64,000 bases of DNA from Oscillospiraceae bacterium. GTDB taxonomy: Bacteria; Bacillota; Clostridia; UMGS1810. The stretch is taken from positions 1-64,000 of the forward strand of contig SVJU01000005.1 of NCBI GenBank assembly GCA_015068825.1, given 5' to 3'. Shown in pieces: positions 10,602 through 19,868 of the stretch (position 1 is its first letter; the number at the start of each line of letters is the position of its first letter). Position numbers and translations under genes: made by a program. The notes beneath the pieces were generated by a model that saw only the letters and a list, made by a program, of their open reading frames with translations, was not told the origin of the DNA and ran no database searches.

Positions 10602-10630
10602 AATATACCATATTTTTAAAACAAAGTCAA
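10602..10630 (-). promoter_or_regulatory. Sigma-A-type promoter of MATE leader
   Basis: Minus strand TTGACT (10625-10630), 17-nt spacer, TATATT (10602-10607). Confidence 0.65.
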
Positions 10631-10646
10631 GAAACAGAGTTTTGTT

Positions 10647-11270
10647 TTAATCCCTTTTATTCCTTTTAGGTCTTTTCTTTGGAGGGGTTTTCTTTTTACG
10701 CACACTAAATCCAAAATCACCAAGATGTTTTCCAAGTTCAAAATAATCTCCGTGAGCATAGGCAATAAGCCCTGCTTTTTCAAGACAAAACCGTCCGTTT
10801 TTATCTAGTAAATCCTCGTCTACATTAACAGCTACAATATCTGCTAAAAACATATGATGTGTGCCAAGTTCTATTTTATCAAAAACCTTACACTCAAGGC
10901 TTAACGGACTTTGCTTGATTTGCGGACACAAAACAGATTCGCACCTTTGCGCATCAAGTGAGCATAATTTAAATTTATCAACATCTCTGCCACTTTTTAC
11001 GCCACAAAAATCTACTGCCCTTACCATATCTTTTGTAGCAAGATTTATAACAAATTCGCCCATTTTTTCAATTATATCGTAAGAATAGCGTTCGGGACGG
11101 ACAGAAATATATGTTTTTGGCGGAGTGGTATTGATAATACCTGTCCATGCAATTGTAAGAATATTTGATTTTTCCATTGTTCCACACGTTACAAGTGCAG
11201 GTGGCACAGGCGCTAAAAGCGCTCCACCCTTCCAACTTACTTTACCCATAAAAATACTCCTTAAATCCAA
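10647..11270 (-). CDS. Flavin reductase-like (FMN-binding split barrel) family protein
   Basis: LAPVPPALVTCGTMEKSNILTIAWTGIINTTPPKTYISVRPERYSY, FVINLAT. Confidence 0.88.
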   Translation of the reverse strand: MDLRSIFMGKVSWKGGALLAPVPPALVTCGTMEKSNILTIAWTGIINTTPPKTYISVRPERYSYDIIEKMGEFVINLATKDMVRAVDFCGVKSGRDVDKFKLCSLDAQRCESVLCPQIKQSPLSLECKVFDKIELGTHHMFLADIVAVNVDEDLLDKNGRFCLEKAGLIAYAHGDYFELGKHLGDFGFSVRKKKTPPKKRPKRNKRD

Positions 11271-11336
11271 TTCAACTTTAATATATATAATGCAAGTTCA
11301 TTGCATAAAAAACTGTATAATTCAGATGCCGCACCT

Positions 11337-11457
11337 CAAAAGCTCCCTTGTGTAAAGGGAGCTGTCAGCATAGCTGACTGAGGGATTGTTTTCTATTCAT
11401 TTACAACCCCTCCGAGTTACTTCGCACCCCACCTCCCCTTGCACAGGGAGGCTTTCT
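11337..11457. repeat. Intergenic palindromic repeat, subtype C
   Basis: ctcccttgtgtaaagggagctgtcagcatagctgactgagggattgttttc...cccctccgagttacttcgcaccccacctccccttgcacagggagg; nested inverted repeats. Confidence 0.7.
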
Positions 11458-11512
11458 TTCGACAACATTCAACATTTCTTATATGAAGACTTTATAATCT
11501 GGATGCCTTTCC

Positions 11513-11646
11513 AAAGGCTTCTCCTTGAGGAGAGGCTCCGCCGTAGGCGGTGGTGAGGTGTAGATTGCGAAAGCAATCGTTATTTTTCCACCTCATCCGA
11601 GTTTGCTCCGCAACCCACCTTCCCCTCAAGGGGAAGGCTTTTTTGA
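11513..11646. repeat. Intergenic palindromic repeat, copy A (paired with 58796-58926)
   Basis: aaaggcttctccttgaggagaggctccgccgtaggcggtggtgaggtgtagattgcg...ccttcccctcaaggggaaggcttttttg, nearly identical to copy B. Confidence 0.85.
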
Positions 11647-11740
11647 ATTCGACTTTTTTCGACATCCTTTAAATGCGACACATAAGGTTTAGATGCAACT
11701 AGTTTTAAATTGAAATTCGTGTTTAGTTAGAACTAAAAAA

Positions 11741-12316
11741 TCAACCTTCTGCATAAACCTGGTTTGGTTCGTCTCTTAAATTCCACATATCTTCGCTATC
11801 TTCCATAAGTTTATATGTATCATGCTGATTGGCAGTGACAACATTTACATACATTCCGTCTGCTTCTTGAAAATAGATTAACAGTCCTGACTTTTTAAAT
11901 TCATCAAAGTCAGATCCAATAACAATGCTTTTATCAAACAAATAATTTTCTCCATAATAAACATAGCAAGAAAGCATTATTTCAAAATCGTCAACATTTA
12001 CTTTTGGTATTTTGTATTTGAATACATCAAATTCTGACACTTGTTCGGCAGAACAAAGCAAAATTTTCTCATTGGTTTGCTTATTATACAATGCTAGTTT
12101 TAAATCATAGGTCATACAAGCACCACGCATCATCTTGCCCCAGAATTCACCTCTCCAGCCACCGTCACGGTCAGCAGCTTCGCGGAATTGCTGAACAAAT
12201 CTGCTCCATATTTCGGGACGCATAAGCTGAAAATCCTCAATAAAGCGATATGTGTCATCAACAAAGCCTTTGTAGGAATAATTGTTTTGTGTTTCGTAAG
12301 TAAATGTTTCTTTCAT
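11741..12316 (-). CDS. Hypothetical protein (191 aa)
   Basis: Intact ORF upstream-adjacent to the GH78 reading direction; no family recognised. Confidence 0.6.
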   Translation of the reverse strand: MKETFTYETQNNYSYKGFVDDTYRFIEDFQLMRPEIWSRFVQQFREAADRDGGWRGEFWGKMMRGACMTYDLKLALYNKQTNEKILLCSAEQVSEFDVFKYKIPKVNVDDFEIMLSCYVYYGENYLFDKSIVIGSDFDEFKKSGLLIYFQEADGMYVNVVTANQHDTYKLMEDSEDMWNLRDEPNQVYAEG

Positions 12317-12332
12317 AATGTTTTATCTCCCT

Positions 12333-14585
12333 TTATTTTACCGGAACAACTCCGAAAATGTAGCTGTTTCCATCAATTTTACTGTCTGTAATTTCCATAT
12401 TGGAAAACTCAAATTCAATTTCAATTTCAGCCGGACAGGTAACCTTATATATAAAGTTCTCCCCTTCTTTTGCCCATTCAACAGAGATTCTTCCGTGATC
12501 GGTATCGTAATGACCGGAGGCTTTATTAATTTTTCCCGTCAAATCAAAAACCGGTGCAAATTTTACCTTTTTAAAGCCGGGAGCTTCAATATCAGGCTTT
12601 ATACCAAGACAGTATTCATACATCCACTCTGTACACGAGCCAAGTGAATAATGGTTAAAAGAATTCATTCCTTCCTTAATACCGTTTTCTTCTGTATAGC
12701 TGTCCCAATGCTCCCATATGGTTGTAGCACCGTTAACTATTGAATAACCCCAGCCGGGATATTCTTTATTTGTGATAAGATGATATGCGATATCCCCTCT
12801 TCCGATGTCGCAAAGTGTGGGAAGAAGGAAGCGGATTCCTAAAAATCCCGTTGTAAGCTTGCCGTCATCATCCTTTTCAAACTTTCGCACAAGGTTTTCC
12901 CGTGCTTCTTCTATGTCAATCAACCCAAAACTGTAAGCAATCACATAAGCGCTTTGTGTATCGGAAACAATTTTTCCATCATCGGTAATGAATTTTTTCC
13001 GGAAAGCTGTTTTGATATTTTCATAAAGTGTTCTGTAATAGCCTTCTTCAAAATCTCCGATAAATCTACACAATTCCGCCGCAAGAAAAGCGGCTCTTGC
13101 ATAATACATTGTAGAAACAACCCTGAAGCTTGTAGGGTTACCGAGACAAAGCCAGTCTCCGTATCTGCCGGCGGCAGGTCTTGTATATTCCGGACTTTCT
13201 GTTTCATAATAATCAAGAAGCTTTTTAAGTGCCGGAAGGTTATCACGTATAACCCTTTTTTCACCATACATTTTATAATGCTGATAGGGAATTTCACCAA
13301 TAGCTTCACTCCAGCCTGCCGATGCATCATATCCGGTATAGGCATATGAGCCAACGGGCGGAACTGGTGCTACCGCAGTTATAACACCATTACCAAGCTG
13401 AGCATCCCTTACATCTGCAAGATATTTTTCAAAAAACTTCTTGCAGTTCATATTATACATTGCGCTGAGGCAGAAAACCTGAGCATCACCCGTCCAGCCA
13501 AGCCGTTCATCACGCTGAGGGCAATCGGTGGGCACATTAAGAAAATTATCGCGCTGTCCCCATAAAGCATTCTGCCAGGCTTTTGTCGCAATCTGGTCAT
13601 CACATTCAAACTCACCCGTCTGTAGAAGGTCTGTGTACATTGCCTCTGCAGTAACATCCACTATTTCCGCATTGCCATTTACTGTAATCTCGGCATATTG
13701 GAAACCGTGAAATGTGAAAAGAGGTCTAAAGGTTTCTTCACCTTTTCCCGAAAGAATGTATGTATCGGTAGCTTCTGCTTTACGCAGATTTTCGGTGTAA
13801 AGTTCACCCTCCGATAAAAGCTCTCCGTGTTTTATAACAATTTCCGTACCTTCCTCACCTTTGAAAACGCACCTGAGAACACCTGAAATATTCTGAGTCA
13901 CATCGTAAAGAAATGCACCGTTTCTCTCTCTTAAAAGTTCAGGCTTAAAGGTATGCTTTACAACAACAGGCGGAATATAGGTTTCCTCAAGGTAAAGATT
14001 TCGCGAGAACTTGAAAATGCTTTCTTCGGGATTGTCCCACTCAGAATCATCATAATCATACAAAGAAAAGTCACCAAGAGAAAGCCTTGCGTCAACATAT
14101 TCACCCATATAAATATCACTTCTACGGATTTCACCCGAGCTTGCACGCCAAGAGGTATCGGTAGGAATTTCTTCTACCCTGCCGTCAGCATATTCAATGC
14201 GCACAAGGGCGGTAAACTCAATACGGTCACAATAGCCGTTTCTCCTGAAAGCATAGGTTGAGCCAAGATGTCCCACCGCCCAGCCGTCACCCAGAACAGC
14301 CGCCACAGCATTGTTTTGAAGAAGCATATCGGTTATGTCGTACCGAACAAATGGAAGCTTCTTTTTATAATCTACCCAACCGGGTGAAAGGTAATCGTCA
14401 GCTACGGCTTTTCCGTTGAGATATATTTTAAAAACACCCAACGCCGATGCCAAAAGAGTGGCTTTTTTTACCTCACCATTAAGAGAAAAGGTCTTTCTAA
14501 AATAGGGTGCCGGGTTTCCGTACTTTTCCGTTGCCGACTTATAATCACCTGTCTTGTAGGTTATCCACATAGAATCAAATAGCAT
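12333..14585 (-). CDS. Alpha-L-rhamnosidase (GH78)
   Basis: PAPYFRKTFSLNGEVKKATLLASALGVFKIYLNGK, DYLSPGWVDYKK, LNVPTDCPQRDERLGWTGDAQVF, TTIWEHWDSY, NSFNHYSLGSCTEWMYEYCLGI. Confidence 0.95.
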   Translation of the reverse strand: MLFDSMWITYKTGDYKSATEKYGNPAPYFRKTFSLNGEVKKATLLASALGVFKIYLNGKAVADDYLSPGWVDYKKKLPFVRYDITDMLLQNNAVAAVLGDGWAVGHLGSTYAFRRNGYCDRIEFTALVRIEYADGRVEEIPTDTSWRASSGEIRRSDIYMGEYVDARLSLGDFSLYDYDDSEWDNPEESIFKFSRNLYLEETYIPPVVVKHTFKPELLRERNGAFLYDVTQNISGVLRCVFKGEEGTEIVIKHGELLSEGELYTENLRKAEATDTYILSGKGEETFRPLFTFHGFQYAEITVNGNAEIVDVTAEAMYTDLLQTGEFECDDQIATKAWQNALWGQRDNFLNVPTDCPQRDERLGWTGDAQVFCLSAMYNMNCKKFFEKYLADVRDAQLGNGVITAVAPVPPVGSYAYTGYDASAGWSEAIGEIPYQHYKMYGEKRVIRDNLPALKKLLDYYETESPEYTRPAAGRYGDWLCLGNPTSFRVVSTMYYARAAFLAAELCRFIGDFEEGYYRTLYENIKTAFRKKFITDDGKIVSDTQSAYVIAYSFGLIDIEEARENLVRKFEKDDDGKLTTGFLGIRFLLPTLCDIGRGDIAYHLITNKEYPGWGYSIVNGATTIWEHWDSYTEENGIKEGMNSFNHYSLGSCTEWMYEYCLGIKPDIEAPGFKKVKFAPVFDLTGKINKASGHYDTDHGRISVEWAKEGENFIYKVTCPAEIEIEFEFSNMEITDSKIDGNSYIFGVVPVK

Positions 14586-14631
14586 TTATTTTTCCTCCGT
14601 TACTTATGTTCTTATTGATTTATACAGCTTA

Positions 14632-14926
14632 TCCGGGAAATGTTTCCGGAAATTTTATCAATGTAATACTTCTATCATAGAATCCGGTTTTACAGCTTCC
14701 GTAAATTTTCAACCTGCGAAGCTCCTCCAGGGTGTAACCGGAAACCTTTCCAGTACCATCCGGAACACGTCAACAGTATCATCATGAAACAATACCAAAA
14801 CACCGTCCCCGGTTCTTTGCACATCAGTTTCTATACCGTTGGCTTCCTGCAAAAGCCCGGATAAAAGTATGATAGTGTATTTTTAGGTGCATATTCACTT
14901 GCACCTCTGTGTGCGTAGTTAATCAT
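14632..14926 (-). pseudogene. Truncated, frameshifted glycerophosphodiester phosphodiesterase (GDPD)
   Basis: Minus-strand frames together read MINYAHRGASEYAPKNTL / QEANGIETDVQRTGDGVLVLFHDDTVD / PDGTGKVSGYTLEELRRLKIYG, split across frames. Confidence 0.85.
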
Positions 14927-14989
14927 GATCAATACCACCTTTCTTATATTTTATTCTAATCTCAAACCAAGTTAAGACTAAAAAATTAT

Positions 14990-15304
14990 TTACCAATAGC
15001 GAATATTCAAATAATACTCTTCTAAAAATAGCAATTCGCTTATTGTTATCGCCCATAAAGTAACATCATATATCAAAAATTTTTTATCTATAGATTTATT
15101 AACTGCTTTATGTATATATATTACAATATCTGATATAGCAATTAAACCTAAAATAATATATTGCAAATAAAACACTCGCATAAAAACCATTGAAAAAACA
15201 AATATAGTGATTAAACTAAACCATCTAAAAATTCTATATGGTATATTTCCACCACCAGTTGCTTTTATTAACCGAAAAACAAGCACCCCAAATGTAAAGC
15301 ACAT
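14990..15304 (-). CDS. Small hypothetical membrane protein (104 aa)
   Basis: ORF with three hydrophobic segments. Confidence 0.45.
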   Translation of the reverse strand: MCFTFGVLVFRLIKATGGGNIPYRIFRWFSLITIFVFSMVFMRVFYLQYIILGLIAISDIVIYIHKAVNKSIDKKFLIYDVTLWAITISELLFLEEYYLNIRYW

Positions 15305-15575
15305 AAAACGGTATGTAAAATTCGAACTATCTTCTCAAATCTTTTCATTTGTCACTTTTCTTTCGACATCCGACACTTCCTGTATTATAATCATCAACTA
15401 ATTTTATCCCAATTCAGTTTTAGAAAAGCCGATTTAACTTTAAAGTATAAAGTGCAAACTCATTATACAATATTTTTTATTATAATTCAACATATATAAA
15501 ATTAAAAAAAATATTGTAAATTTTTTCGTAAAATGTTAAAATATAAATATACATTTTATTTTACGGAGATATAAT

Positions 15576-16061
15576 ATGAACAAAAGAGTTAAATTTATTA
15601 CACAAAGTGCCGCAATTGCTGCTATATATATTGTGCTTACGGTATTTATATCAGCTTTCGGTCTTGCAAACGGTGCTATTCAAATAAGACTTAGTGAGGC
15701 ACTTACCATTTTACCATACTTTTCTTTAAGTGCTCTGCCAGGACTTTTTATTGGTTGTTTAATTTCCAATCTTATAACAGGCTGTGCAATCTGGGATGTT
15801 GTTTTTGGAAGTATTGCAACTTTAATTGGAGCAGTTTTTACTTATCTTTTAAAAAACAAAAGCAAATATCTTGCACCAATAGCACCAATACTTTCTAACT
15901 CAATAATTATACCGTTTGTTTTAATTTATGTTTACGGCATAAAAGACGCATGGTGGTTTTTGTTTTTAACAGTTGGAATTGGTGAAGTTATATCGTGCGG
16001 AGTACTTGGAATAATGCTTCTTAACATTATAGAAAAGAATAAAAATTTGATTTTTAAATAA
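15576..16061 (+). CDS. queT: QueT-like ECF S component (queuosine precursor transporter family)
   Basis: AIAAIYIVLTVFISAFGLANGAIQIRLSEALTILPYFS...GLFIGCLISNL. Confidence 0.85.
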   Translation: MNKRVKFITQSAAIAAIYIVLTVFISAFGLANGAIQIRLSEALTILPYFSLSALPGLFIGCLISNLITGCAIWDVVFGSIATLIGAVFTYLLKNKSKYLAPIAPILSNSIIIPFVLIYVYGIKDAWWFLFLTVGIGEVISCGVLGIMLLNIIEKNKNLIFK

Positions 16062-16092
16062 ACAAAAAGGGCATCTTACGATGCCCTTTTAA
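16062..16092. terminator. Bidirectional terminator between queT and gpmI
   Basis: aaaaagggcatc-ttac-gatgcccttttaattttt. Confidence 0.75.
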
Positions 16093-16096
16093 TTTT

Positions 16097-17623
16097 TTAT
16101 TTTACTATTAAGCTTTCGCCTGTCATTTCACTTGGTTTTTCCAATCCCGCAATATCAAGCATTGTAGGTGTAAGGTCTGCAAGTCTTCCTTCTTTTAAAG
16201 TAGCATCCATACCAACCAAAACAAGTGGTACAACATTTGTTGTGTGTGCAGTAAATACCGATTTATCCTGAGGGTCAATCATTTGTTCTGCGTTACCGTG
16301 GTCTGCTGTAATTAGCATTACACCGCCCATTTCAAGCACTGCATCTTTAACCTTACCAACACAGGTATCAACTGCTTCAACTGCTGCTACTGCCGCTTCC
16401 ATAACACCGGTATGTCCAACCATGTCACAGTTTGCAAAGTTTAATATAACAGAATCATATTTTCCGCTTTTTATAGCTTCTACAACTTTGTCACAAACTT
16501 CATAAGCGCTCATTTCTGGTTTTAAATCGTAAGTTGCAACCTTTGGTGAAGGAACAAGAATTCTGTCTTCGCCTTCGTAAGTTGCTTCTACACCGCCGTT
16601 AAAGAAAAATGTAACATGAGCATATTTTTCTGTTTCGGCAATTCTTAATTGTTTTTTACCAAGCTTGCTTATATATTCGCCATAAGTATTTTCTAATGTC
16701 TGAGGCTTAAATGCTACATCTACATTTGGCATAAGGGCATCATACTGAGTCATACATACATAATATGTCGGGAAGAATTCTCTTGCAAAGCCATTAAACT
16801 CTTCATCAACAATTGTTCTTGTAATTTCTCTTGCTCTGTCAGGACGGAAGTTAAAGAAAATAACTGAATCGTTCTTTTTTATTCTTCCTTCTTCACATAC
16901 TATTGTAGGAACGATAAATTCGTCGGTAACATCGTTTTCGTAAGAGTTTTTCATAACGCATTTTGCGCATGCAGCCTTTGCACCAATGCCTTTAACCATT
17001 GCATTGTAAGCCTGTTCAACTCTTTCCCAACGGTTATCTCTGTCCATTGCATAGTATCTTCCAATGATAGTAGCGATTTTGCCAACACCGATTTTTGCCA
17101 TTTCTTCTTCCAAAGAAGCTACAAAATCAATTCCGCTTGTAGGAGATACATCACGACCATCTGTAAAGCAATGAACAAAAACATCGTTAATACCATTGAT
17201 TTTTGCAAGTTCCAAAAGACCGTAAAGATGTGTTATATGGCTATGAACACCACCATCAGACAAAAGTCCCAAAAGATGAAGTGCACTGTTATTCTTTTTG
17301 CAGTTTTCTACCGCTTTTTTGAAAGCATCATTCTCGAAAAATGTTTTTTCTTCGATTTCTTTTGTTATTCTTGTAAGCTCCTGATATACAATTCTTCCTG
17401 CACCGATATTTGTATGACCAACTTCACTGTTACCCATTTGCCCGTCAGGAAGGCCAACATCAAGTCCGCTTGCATGGATTACTGTATTGGGGCACTCTTT
17501 TAAAAGAGAATCCATAACAGGTGTTTTTGCAGTAAATACTGCATTTCCTTCTTCAGATTTATTAATTCCGTAGCCGTCTAAAATTGTTAAAACGATAGGT
17601 TTTTTTGACATAAGTTTATTCAC
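16097..17623 (-). CDS. gpmI: 2,3-bisphosphoglycerate-independent phosphoglycerate mutase
   Basis: VLTILDGYGI, GNSEVGHTNIGAGR, ITADHGNAEQM. Confidence 0.97.
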   Translation of the reverse strand: MNKLMSKKPIVLTILDGYGINKSEEGNAVFTAKTPVMDSLLKECPNTVIHASGLDVGLPDGQMGNSEVGHTNIGAGRIVYQELTRITKEIEEKTFFENDAFKKAVENCKKNNSALHLLGLLSDGGVHSHITHLYGLLELAKINGINDVFVHCFTDGRDVSPTSGIDFVASLEEEMAKIGVGKIATIIGRYYAMDRDNRWERVEQAYNAMVKGIGAKAACAKCVMKNSYENDVTDEFIVPTIVCEEGRIKKNDSVIFFNFRPDRAREITRTIVDEEFNGFAREFFPTYYVCMTQYDALMPNVDVAFKPQTLENTYGEYISKLGKKQLRIAETEKYAHVTFFFNGGVEATYEGEDRILVPSPKVATYDLKPEMSAYEVCDKVVEAIKSGKYDSVILNFANCDMVGHTGVMEAAVAAVEAVDTCVGKVKDAVLEMGGVMLITADHGNAEQMIDPQDKSVFTAHTTNVVPLVLVGMDATLKEGRLADLTPTMLDIAGLEKPSEMTGESLIVK

Positions 17624-17709
17624 ATAACCTTTCTATTATATTTTTGCCACATATAAAACAAAAACTTGACCGCATACCTATGGCATACGGTCAAATGTAT
17701 TAATTTTTC

Positions 17710-18456
17710 TTAGCTGTTTGCAATAACAGAAAAATCGTTAGCTTTTAAAGACGCACCGCCTACCAAGCCACCGTCAATATCTTCTTTTGCAAATAATTCT
17801 TTTGCATTTGCTGCATTTACACTGCCGCCGTACTGAATTGTAACTTCATCAGCAACATCTTTGCCAAACACATCAGAAATTGTATCTCTGATTTTTTTGC
17901 AAACTTCCTGTGCCTGTTCGCTTGTAGCAGTTTTACCTGTACCGATAGCCCAGATTGGTTCATATGCGATGATTGTCTTTTTAACCTGTTCTTTTGTAAG
18001 GTTTAAAAGAGCAATTTTTGTCTGCATAGCAACAAGTTCAAATGTGATACCCTGTTCTCTTTGTTCCAAAGATTCACCAACGCAAACGATTGGAATAAGA
18101 TCGTGTTCAAAAGCTTTGATAACTTTTTTATTTACAGTTTCATCTGTTTCTGCAAAATACTGTCTTCTTTCAGAGTGGCCGATGATAACATAGTCAACAC
18201 CGATTTCTTTTAGCATATCAGGAGCAATTTCGCCTGTGTATGCACCGCTTTCTTCAAAATACATATTCTGTGCGCCAACTTTAATAGCTGTTCCTTTACA
18301 TTCTTCAACAGCTGTTGCAAGTGATGTAAACGGTACACAGATGATAACATCATTTTTGCTGTTTTCAACTAATGGTTTTAATTCGTTTATAAGCTCCTTT
18401 GTAGCCTTAGGAGTTTTATTCATTTTCCAGTTACCTGCTGCAACTATTTTTCTCAT
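17710..18456 (-). CDS. tpiA: Triose-phosphate isomerase
   Basis: [45 protein letters not shown]; start set at the conserved Met rather than 18522. Confidence 0.97.
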   Translation of the reverse strand: MRKIVAAGNWKMNKTPKATKELINELKPLVENSKNDVIICVPFTSLATAVEECKGTAIKVGAQNMYFEESGAYTGEIAPDMLKEIGVDYVIIGHSERRQYFAETDETVNKKVIKAFEHDLIPIVCVGESLEQREQGITFELVAMQTKIALLNLTKEQVKKTIIAYEPIWAIGTGKTATSEQAQEVCKKIRDTISDVFGKDVADEVTIQYGGSVNAANAKELFAKEDIDGGLVGGASLKANDFSVIANS

Positions 18457-18537
18457 AGTAATTATCTCCTTTAAATTAAGTATGTAAACAATGCAAATGC
18501 CGTATTTAAACGGCATTTGCAAAAAATTTATTCAAAA

Positions 18538-19725
18538 TTATTTATCGTTTAAAGCTGCAATACCAGGAAGTTCGATACCTTCAAGATATTCTAATGAAGC
18601 ACCGCCGCCAGTAGAAATGTGAGTCATTTTATCTGCAAAACCAAGCTGTGTTACAGCAGCAGCACTGTCACCACCACCAATAATTGTGATAGCATCTGTT
18701 TCTGCTAAAGCACGAGCTATAGCTTTTGTACCTTCAGCAAATTTAGCAAATTCAAATACACCCATAGGTCCGTTCCAGATAACTGTTTTTGATTTTTTAA
18801 TAACTTCAGAGAATAGTTCAACTGTTTTAGGACCAATATCCATACCCATTGTATCAGCTGGAATGTTGTCAGATGCAACAACGATAGCTTCTGCATCAGC
18901 ATTGAATTCTTTTGCAACAACATTTTCAACAGGAAGAAGAAGTTCTACACCTTTCTGCTGAGCTTTTTCCATTAATTTTGTAGCAAGTTCAACTTTTTCA
19001 TCTTCACAGATTGATGTACCGATTTCATAACCTTTAGCTTTAAGGAATGTATAAGCCATACCGCCACCGATTAGAAGATAATCAACTTTTTCTAATAGAT
19101 TTTCGATAACACCAATTTTATCAGAAACTTTTGCACCACCTAAAATAGCAACAAAAGGTCTTTCAGGGTTAGATAATGCTTTACCCATAATTTCAATTTC
19201 TTTTTTAATTAAATATCCGCATACAGCAGGAAGATAATCTGCAACACCTGCAGTTGATGCATGTGCTCTGTGAGCTGTGCCAAAAGCATCGTTTACATAG
19301 ATTTCTGCCATAGAAGCAAGCTCTTTAGAAAAAGCAGCATCATTCTTTTCTTCTTCTTTGTGATATCTTACGTTTTCAAGAAGAACAACTTCACCGTCTT
19401 TAATTTCGCTTGTTAGTTTTTTAGCGCTTTCGCCAATAACATCCTGAGCCATTTTAACTTCTTTGCCTAGCATTTCTGAAAGTCTTTTAGCAACAGGAGC
19501 TAAACTGTATTTAGGATTGAATTCGCCCTTTGGTCTGCCAAGGTGTGAGCAAAGAATAACCTTTGCATTGTTGTCTACAAGGTACTTAATTGTAGGAAGA
19601 GCTCCTACAAGTCTGTTTTCATCTGTAATGTTTTTGTTTTCATCAAGTGGAACGTTGAAATCGCAACGAACAAGCACTTTTTTGCCTGCAACAGCGATAT
19701 CTTCAATAGTTTTCTTATTTAGCAT
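18538..19725 (-). CDS. pgk: Phosphoglycerate kinase
   Basis: [52 protein letters not shown]. Confidence 0.98.
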   Translation of the reverse strand: MLNKKTIEDIAVAGKKVLVRCDFNVPLDENKNITDENRLVGALPTIKYLVDNNAKVILCSHLGRPKGEFNPKYSLAPVAKRLSEMLGKEVKMAQDVIGESAKKLTSEIKDGEVVLLENVRYHKEEEKNDAAFSKELASMAEIYVNDAFGTAHRAHASTAGVADYLPAVCGYLIKKEIEIMGKALSNPERPFVAILGGAKVSDKIGVIENLLEKVDYLLIGGGMAYTFLKAKGYEIGTSICEDEKVELATKLMEKAQQKGVELLLPVENVVAKEFNADAEAIVVASDNIPADTMGMDIGPKTVELFSEVIKKSKTVIWNGPMGVFEFAKFAEGTKAIARALAETDAITIIGGGDSAAAVTQLGFADKMTHISTGGGASLEYLEGIELPGIAALNDK

Positions 19726-19868
19726 AGTAATTTCCAGCCTTTCATTTATTTTTAAAATTTAATGTTCAATTTTAAACCATTTTACATTATATACCAATTA
19801 AATAATTTTTTCAAGTGTTTATGCAAAAATTGGTAAAAGTTTGTGAAAAATTTAACTTTCTTTGCATG

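Noticed and set aside
15207-15401. 64-aa plus-strand ORF
   Set aside because: Overlaps the 104-aa membrane ORF antisense, with no RBS or family.
15480-15575. Possible preQ1 riboswitch before queT
   Set aside because: Leader is AT-rich with no preQ1-I/II-like stem-loop or C-rich/A-rich pseudoknot pattern visible.
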